Source: SIG575 sp045542485
Lineage (GTDB): Bacteria; Bacillota; Clostridia; Oscillospirales; Acutalibacteraceae
Direction: 5' to 3'
DNA length: 64,000 nt
NCBI GenBank assembly: GCA_045542485.1
Contig: JAZQLC010000046.1
Coordinates: forward strand, 1-64,000
The notes beneath the pieces were generated by a model. That model was not told the DNA's origin. It ran no database searches and saw only the letters and a program-made list of their open reading frames with translations. Numbering within the stretch: the first letter of the stretch is position 1; each line of letters starts with the position of its first letter. The translations under genes and the position numbers were made by a program. Below, piece after piece: positions 60,000 to 64,000 of this stretch.

Positions 60000-61379
60000 A
60001 TGAAAAACACTGAAAAAACTATGGAAAAAGTAGTTGCTCTCTGCAAAGGCAGAGGCTTCATCTTCCCCGGCAGTGAAATTTACGGCGGCCTTGCAAACAC
60101 ATGGGACTACGGCCCTCTCGGCGCAAGACTCAAGAACAATGTAAAGGACACATGGAGAAAGAGATTCATTCAGGAAAGAAAAAACAGCTATGAGGTTGAC
60201 GCTGACATCCTTATGCATCCCAGAGTATGGGAAGCAAGTGGTCACGTTGCAAGTTTCTCTGACCCTCTTCTTGACTGTAAAGAGTGTAAGATGCGTCACA
60301 GAGCTGACAACCTTATTGATGACTTCGATGAAAACGCACACGCAGACGGTATGACAAAAGAGGAAATGTTTGAGTACATCAAGGCTCACTCTATCCCCTG
60401 CCCCAACTGCGGTAAACACAACTTCACAGACATCCGTGAATTCAACCTTATGTTCCAGACCTTCCGCGGTGTTACAAACGACTCAAAAAGCGTTATTTAC
60501 CTTCGTCCCGAAAATGCACAGGGTGAATATGTAAACTTCCTCAATGTACAGCGTACAATGAGAGCAAAGCTTCCCTTCAGCATCGGTCAGATCGGTAAAG
60601 CTTTCCGTAACGAAATCACACCCGGTAACTTCACTTTCAGAACAATTGAATTCGAGCAGATGGAGTTTCAGACATTCTGTAAAGAAGGCACAGACAACGA
60701 CCTTTACGATTACTTCAAGGAATACGGTATGCAGTATTATATTGACCTTGGTATCAAGCCCGAAAACCTTCGTTACCACGATCACGAAAAACTTGCTCAT
60801 TACGCAAAGGCTGCCTGTGACATCGAATTCCTCTTCCCCTTCGGCTGGGGCGAAATCAACGGCACTCACAACAGAACAGACTTCGACCTTACAAGACATC
60901 AGGAATACAGCGGTCAGAGAATTGACTACCTTGACCCCGAAACAAACGAAAGATATATCCCCTATATCATCGAATCAACATACGGTCTTGACAGAACAGT
61001 TCTTGCTCTTCTCTGTGAAGCTTATGACGAAGAGGTTATCGATGCAGAAAAGAATGACACACGCGTTGTTCTTCATCTCAGTCCCGCAGTTGCTCCCTAT
61101 AAGGCAGCAGTTCTCCCCCTTTCAAAGAAGCTTTCAGAAGATGCTCTCAAAGTTTACGAAAAACTCAACAAGCACTTTATGACAGACTTTGACGAAACAG
61201 GCTCAATCGGTAAGAGATACCGCCGTGAAGACGAAATCGGTACTCCCTATTGTGTTACATTCGACTTCGATTCACTTGAAGACGGCTGCGTAACTGTAAG
61301 AGAAAGAGACTCAATGGAGCAGGTAAGACTCCCCATCGATGAAGTTGCAGCTTACATTGAAGAAAAAATCAAATTTTAA
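60000..61379 (+). CDS. glyQS: Glycyl-tRNA synthetase, single-chain (alpha2) type
   Basis: A 459-residue class II synthetase that charges tRNA-Gly. 'GRGFIFPGSEIYGGLANTWDYGPLG' (in part) is the N-terminal signature; a zinc-binding region 'CKECKMRHRAD' and 'CPNCGKHNF' lies around residues 90-145; 'FRNEITPGNFTFRTIEFEQMEFQ' (in part) contains motif 2; 'STYGLDRTVLAL' is motif 3. The anticodon-binding domain ends the protein. AAGGAG precedes the ATG. It is not the tetrameric GlyQ/GlyS type. Confidence 0.97.
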   Translation: MKNTEKTMEKVVALCKGRGFIFPGSEIYGGLANTWDYGPLGARLKNNVKDTWRKRFIQERKNSYEVDADILMHPRVWEASGHVASFSDPLLDCKECKMRHRADNLIDDFDENAHADGMTKEEMFEYIKAHSIPCPNCGKHNFTDIREFNLMFQTFRGVTNDSKSVIYLRPENAQGEYVNFLNVQRTMRAKLPFSIGQIGKAFRNEITPGNFTFRTIEFEQMEFQTFCKEGTDNDLYDYFKEYGMQYYIDLGIKPENLRYHDHEKLAHYAKAACDIEFLFPFGWGEINGTHNRTDFDLTRHQEYSGQRIDYLDPETNERYIPYIIESTYGLDRTVLALLCEAYDEEVIDAEKNDTRVVLHLSPAVAPYKAAVLPLSKKLSEDALKVYEKLNKHFMTDFDETGSIGKRYRREDEIGTPYCVTFDFDSLEDGCVTVRERDSMEQVRLPIDEVAAYIEEKIKF

Positions 61380-61396
61380 GTTCTGAACACAATGAA

Positions 61397-61432
61397 AAGA
61401 GCACGGTCTGTTGACCGTGCTCTTTGTTTTTT
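61397..61432. terminator. Intrinsic terminator of glyQS
   Basis: AAAGAGCACGGTC / GACCGTGCTCTTT perfect arms, TGTT loop, followed by GTTTTTT. It may also serve the convergent hydrolase gene. Confidence 0.9.
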
Positions 61433-61443
61433 ACTCAGTTGTT

Positions 61444-63018
61444 TTATGCTTTTGCACTTGCCTCTTTGATAAGGTTGATAATTGATTCAAAGAGTTTTTT
61501 CAGCGCATCCCAGAATGAAGCATCCCATCTTACGGTAGTATTTTCATTTTCAGCAGTCATCGGCATAATAGACTCTGTTTCCGCGTCATAAACAAGGAAC
61601 TGAGGATAATTTTCATTATCATCGATGCTGAAATCGGGATTGTTAATCATTTCTCTCATAAGAAAGTCAACAGAATCCGGGAAGTTTTCGTGGTCAAGAT
61701 TTTTTATGAACCAGGTTTTCTCCGGATAGAGACAAGTTGATGCGTCAATCTTTTTGTCAGGTGAGATATACTTACCTTTACCGTTTACTACGGCTGATAC
61801 GATATAATCGTCGCTGAGGTCTTCGTCAATTGTACCGACTGTTGCACCGAGAGAAGCGCCGGGAATATCAACATACTTGTCAGAAAGCTCTTCTGATTTT
61901 TCAGTTACCGGAATTGACTGCAGACCGTACTTAGTAATGTTATAATATTCAATACCCTGCTCTTCATACTGGCGTTTGATAATATCTTCAGCAGGAACCT
62001 GAACATTATAGTGATAGTCGTCGATAAGCTTGATGAAATCTGCGTACTGATCTTCTACGCCGTGGAAAACAACTTCCTTAGCGTTTTCGTAATCTTCCTC
62101 GCTTACCATCGCCCAATATGAAGGAAATGAACCGTAAGTATCTCTCAGAACTCTCGGGAAAACATCATACTTGACTTTCGGCATAACATTGTTGACTGCC
62201 CACATAGCAAGGTCAAGTCCTGCAGTTTCGTTTGCAACTGTAAGGAATGACTGAATGAAATCGGTAAGTGTCTGTGAAAGACCAAGGTCAAGGTCATACA
62301 GGAAGCGTTCAACGCCGTCTGCTTCAAGATAAATATCTCCGCAGAAAGCCTTCGAACAGAAACCCACACCCTTAAGTGCACTGCAATACATAATATGATC
62401 GGCAATATATTCACCGTCATACTTTTCCATATACGCCATTGTTATACATGTGCCGAGGCAACGACCGACAAGCGCCACTTTTTCATGACCTGTAACTTCA
62501 CATACAGCCTTGATGTACTCGTGAAGCTCATCTGCTATCTGATAAGGAGAAAGTCTCCAGTCATAATGGAATCTGAACTGTTTATCAAAGTTGTAACCAC
62601 CGTTGACTGTGTATGCATTAAGAGTTTCCTTGGACCAATCCCATGTTTCTTTGCTGCCGTTTGTAGGCTGACCTTTTTCATCAAGCTTTATTTCGGCATA
62701 AAGTGGTGTGAATTTTTCGTAAACAACATCACAGAAATCTCCCCACTGCTGTGTGAGCACAGCCAGAAGAAAAACGTCAATGTTTTCTTTTACAGCATCC
62801 TCAATATAACCCTCAGGAATTTCAATACCGTATATCTTGTCATAAGTGCCGTCACCATTGGGAATTCCAAGACCTGTTCCCTGTCCTTCCACATAAACGG
62901 TAGGAATATCTGTATAAACATCAACAGCAGCCGCTGACGGGAAAGCAACAACAGCCAATGAAAAAATAACTGTAAAACTCAAAAATACAGCTATTGCTTT
63001 TTTTAATGCCATTTTCAC
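61444..63018 (-). CDS. Secreted LCAT-like alpha/beta hydrolase with Cys at the nucleophile position
   Basis: A 524-residue secreted protein: signal peptide 1-31, then an alpha/beta hydrolase-like domain. 'HYDWRLSP' is characteristic of LCAT-like acyltransferases and lipases. The nucleophile elbow reads 'ALVGRCLGTC', so G-x-C-x-G with Cys187 replaces the usual Ser. 'IKNLDHENFPDS' may supply the catalytic His. The C-terminus has a predicted amphipathic helix ('ALKKLFESIINLIKEASAK'). I kept the GTG at 63018, 7 nt after AAGGA; ATG at 63012 is possible. It lies 13 nt after the GH3-like gene. Substrate unknown. Confidence 0.8.
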   Translation of the reverse strand: MKMALKKAIAVFLSFTVIFSLAVVAFPSAAAVDVYTDIPTVYVEGQGTGLGIPNGDGTYDKIYGIEIPEGYIEDAVKENIDVFLLAVLTQQWGDFCDVVYEKFTPLYAEIKLDEKGQPTNGSKETWDWSKETLNAYTVNGGYNFDKQFRFHYDWRLSPYQIADELHEYIKAVCEVTGHEKVALVGRCLGTCITMAYMEKYDGEYIADHIMYCSALKGVGFCSKAFCGDIYLEADGVERFLYDLDLGLSQTLTDFIQSFLTVANETAGLDLAMWAVNNVMPKVKYDVFPRVLRDTYGSFPSYWAMVSEEDYENAKEVVFHGVEDQYADFIKLIDDYHYNVQVPAEDIIKRQYEEQGIEYYNITKYGLQSIPVTEKSEELSDKYVDIPGASLGATVGTIDEDLSDDYIVSAVVNGKGKYISPDKKIDASTCLYPEKTWFIKNLDHENFPDSVDFLMREMINNPDFSIDDNENYPQFLVYDAETESIMPMTAENENTTVRWDASFWDALKKLFESIINLIKEASAKA

Positions 63019-63031
63019 AAAAACATCCTTC

Positions 63032-64000
63032 TTATTTCTTTATTTCAACGGGGAGAACAGTATCAGTTTCAACATGTGAGAAGAAGAACTGTTCTCTTTC
63101 CGGTGTGTTAATAATCGTAACCGGTTTAATCTGATTGAGAACCTTACCCTGAGAACGGAGATATTCTCTGTATTCCCAGTATGTCTTTTCCTTGAGGAAA
63201 AGAACCTCGGGAGTATTGATCATACCCCAACGGCGGTATTTGAAATATTTTTCATTGAACTCACTGAATTTATCATCAACAAACTGAATATATTTCTGTC
63301 TTTCCTCTTCGCTTACCGGCTTTTTAGGTTCAATAAGCATACAATAACGGGGAGGATTTGTTGAATGGTCCGCATAGAGGCTGTGACCTGTAAATTCATT
63401 ATCCATTTCCTTGGACAAATCTCTTACAACAGCGTCAACCATTTCTGTTGTTGTTTTTTCGTTTGCAAGATTCATACCGAGATTGCGTCTGTAAAGGAAC
63501 TCAATCTGAGGAGTGTTGTTATACATTCTTGTAGCAACAACAACATCTTCCATTCTGTATCTGTAAAGACCTGAGAAGTTAGTAACAACAATCTCATATT
63601 TTTTGCCGATTTCAAGGTCGGAAATAAGCAGAGGTGTTGCGTTCTCATCAGGATCTTCTTCGTCGTCATTAACGGGGATAAATTCAAAGAAAAGACAATA
63701 GGGCAATAACACACCATCGTGAACATCAAGCTCTGTTGCCATTGAGAAAAAACCTTCCGCAGCAGCGAAGCCCATATTGTGCAAGGGGATATCACCAACG
63801 GATTTACGAAGCTTTTCCACATAAACCTTGAGATTTGAGCCGATCATACCGTATGCCCATGTAAGCTTCGGCCAGATACGCGTTGCTATGGGAGTATCAA
63901 ATCCCTTCTCAAACTCACGGCGAAGCTCTGCTGCTCGTTTGGGATTAGGCTTCAGTTTTTTAGAATATTCCTTATAAAGCTCCGGAGTAATTTTAACACC
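63032..64000 (-). CDS. GH3-family acyl-adenylate-forming protein (partial, 5' end beyond the window)
   Basis: The reading frame stays open from 63032 to the window edge at 64000, so the start lies outside. The visible 322 residues match the C-terminal part of the GH3 auxin-responsive-promoter family: 'NMGFAAAEGFF', 'LEIGKKYEIVVTNFSGLYRYRMEDVV' (in part) and 'FLYRRNLGMNLANEKTTTE' are typical. GH3 proteins activate carboxylic acids with ATP and join them to amines; bacterial substrates are not known. An internal ATG at 63847 is not the start, because homology continues upstream. It is the first known gene of a pair with the hydrolase. Confidence 0.88.
   Translation of the reverse strand, partial: GVKITPELYKEYSKKLKPNPKRAAELRREFEKGFDTPIATRIWPKLTWAYGMIGSNLKVYVEKLRKSVGDIPLHNMGFAAAEGFFSMATELDVHDGVLLPYCLFFEFIPVNDDEEDPDENATPLLISDLEIGKKYEIVVTNFSGLYRYRMEDVVVATRMYNNTPQIEFLYRRNLGMNLANEKTTTEMVDAVVRDLSKEMDNEFTGHSLYADHSTNPPRYCMLIEPKKPVSEEERQKYIQFVDDKFSEFNEKYFKYRRWGMINTPEVLFLKEKTYWEYREYLRSQGKVLNQIKPVTIINTPEREQFFFSHVETDTVLPVEIKK

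Noticed and set aside
63032..63847. GH3-like gene read as a complete protein from the ATG at 63847
   Set aside because: The frame stays open upstream to the window edge and continues with plausible GH3 sequence ('PIATRIWPKLTWAYG'), so the gene is cut by the window, not short or broken.

Overview
The window looks like part of the chromosome of an anaerobic, Gram-positive Clostridia-type bacterium, most likely from the Ruminococcaceae/Oscillospiraceae group. The evidence is a complete Rnf ferredoxin:NAD+ oxidoreductase operon, secreted proteins with dockerin and cohesin-like modules, firmicute-style lipoproteins, strong AGGAGG ribosome-binding sites, GSI-alpha-type glutamine synthetase, a single-chain glycyl-tRNA synthetase and the mre/PBP2 wall-elongation cluster. 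Lineage is an inference; no rRNA or tRNA lies in the window. I saw no insertion sequence, phage gene or CRISPR array.

Layout. 0-2.6 kb (minus strand): a sugar-phosphate isomerase-like TIM barrel, a lipoprotein and the YchF ATPase. 2.7-8.1 kb (plus): rfbB, a DUF1015 protein, lepA and a GH125 alpha-mannosidase in one tight operon. 8.3-15.0 kb (minus): locus A, three large secreted proteins with cohesin-like modules, Cys-rich repeats, dockerins and, in the last gene, a Big_2 domain with a Trp-rich hydrophobic C-terminal tail. 15.3-17.1 kb: a shortened BMP-type lipoprotein, an XRE regulator and a zinc-ribbon/TM2 protein whose promoter contains a perfect palindrome. 17.2-28.2 kb (minus): one long housekeeping operon, lipoprotein-mreB-mreC-mreD-PBP2-ftsY-rdgB-yhbY-nadD-yqeK-rsfS-leuS. 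28.4-32.6 kb (plus): glnA, then a PQQ-type beta-propeller protein coupled to hemW. 32.6-34.6 kb (minus): a DUF2975/XRE membrane-regulator module with two unknown membrane-anchored proteins. 34.8-37.6 kb (plus): a large unrecognised exported protein and a DUF1294 protein. 37.6-43.3 kb (minus): glpK, an Ldh2-type dehydrogenase and malic enzyme, then a GNAT/Gfo-Idh-MocA pair. 43.4-45.7 kb: a dockerin-SpoIID protein and a Glu/Thr-rich lipoprotein. 45.8-53.4 kb (minus): an apbE, NusG-II, Gx-transporter, rnfCDGEAB, HAD-phosphatase operon. 53.6-57.7 kb (minus): locus B, a ceramidase-like enzyme plus two cohesin-like proteins that mirror locus A. 57.8-61.4 kb: a D-Ala-D-Ala carboxypeptidase, a metallophosphoesterase and glyQS. 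61.4-64.0 kb: a secreted LCAT-like alpha/beta hydrolase and a GH3-type acyl-adenylating enzyme cut by the window edge.

The most interesting content is the extracellular set. Loci A and B have the same plan: dockerin-ended cohesin-like proteins upstream, and a cohesin-like/Big_2/hydrophobic-tail protein last. A fifth secreted protein carries a dockerin fused to a SpoIID domain whose motif order is circularly permuted. Together they suggest a small surface-assembly system that is not a classical cellulosome, because no dockerin is fused to an obvious plant-polysaccharide hydrolase here. The second theme is redox: the Rnf operon carries its own flavin transferase (ApbE) and accessory proteins, and a Rex-like site lies upstream of its promoter.
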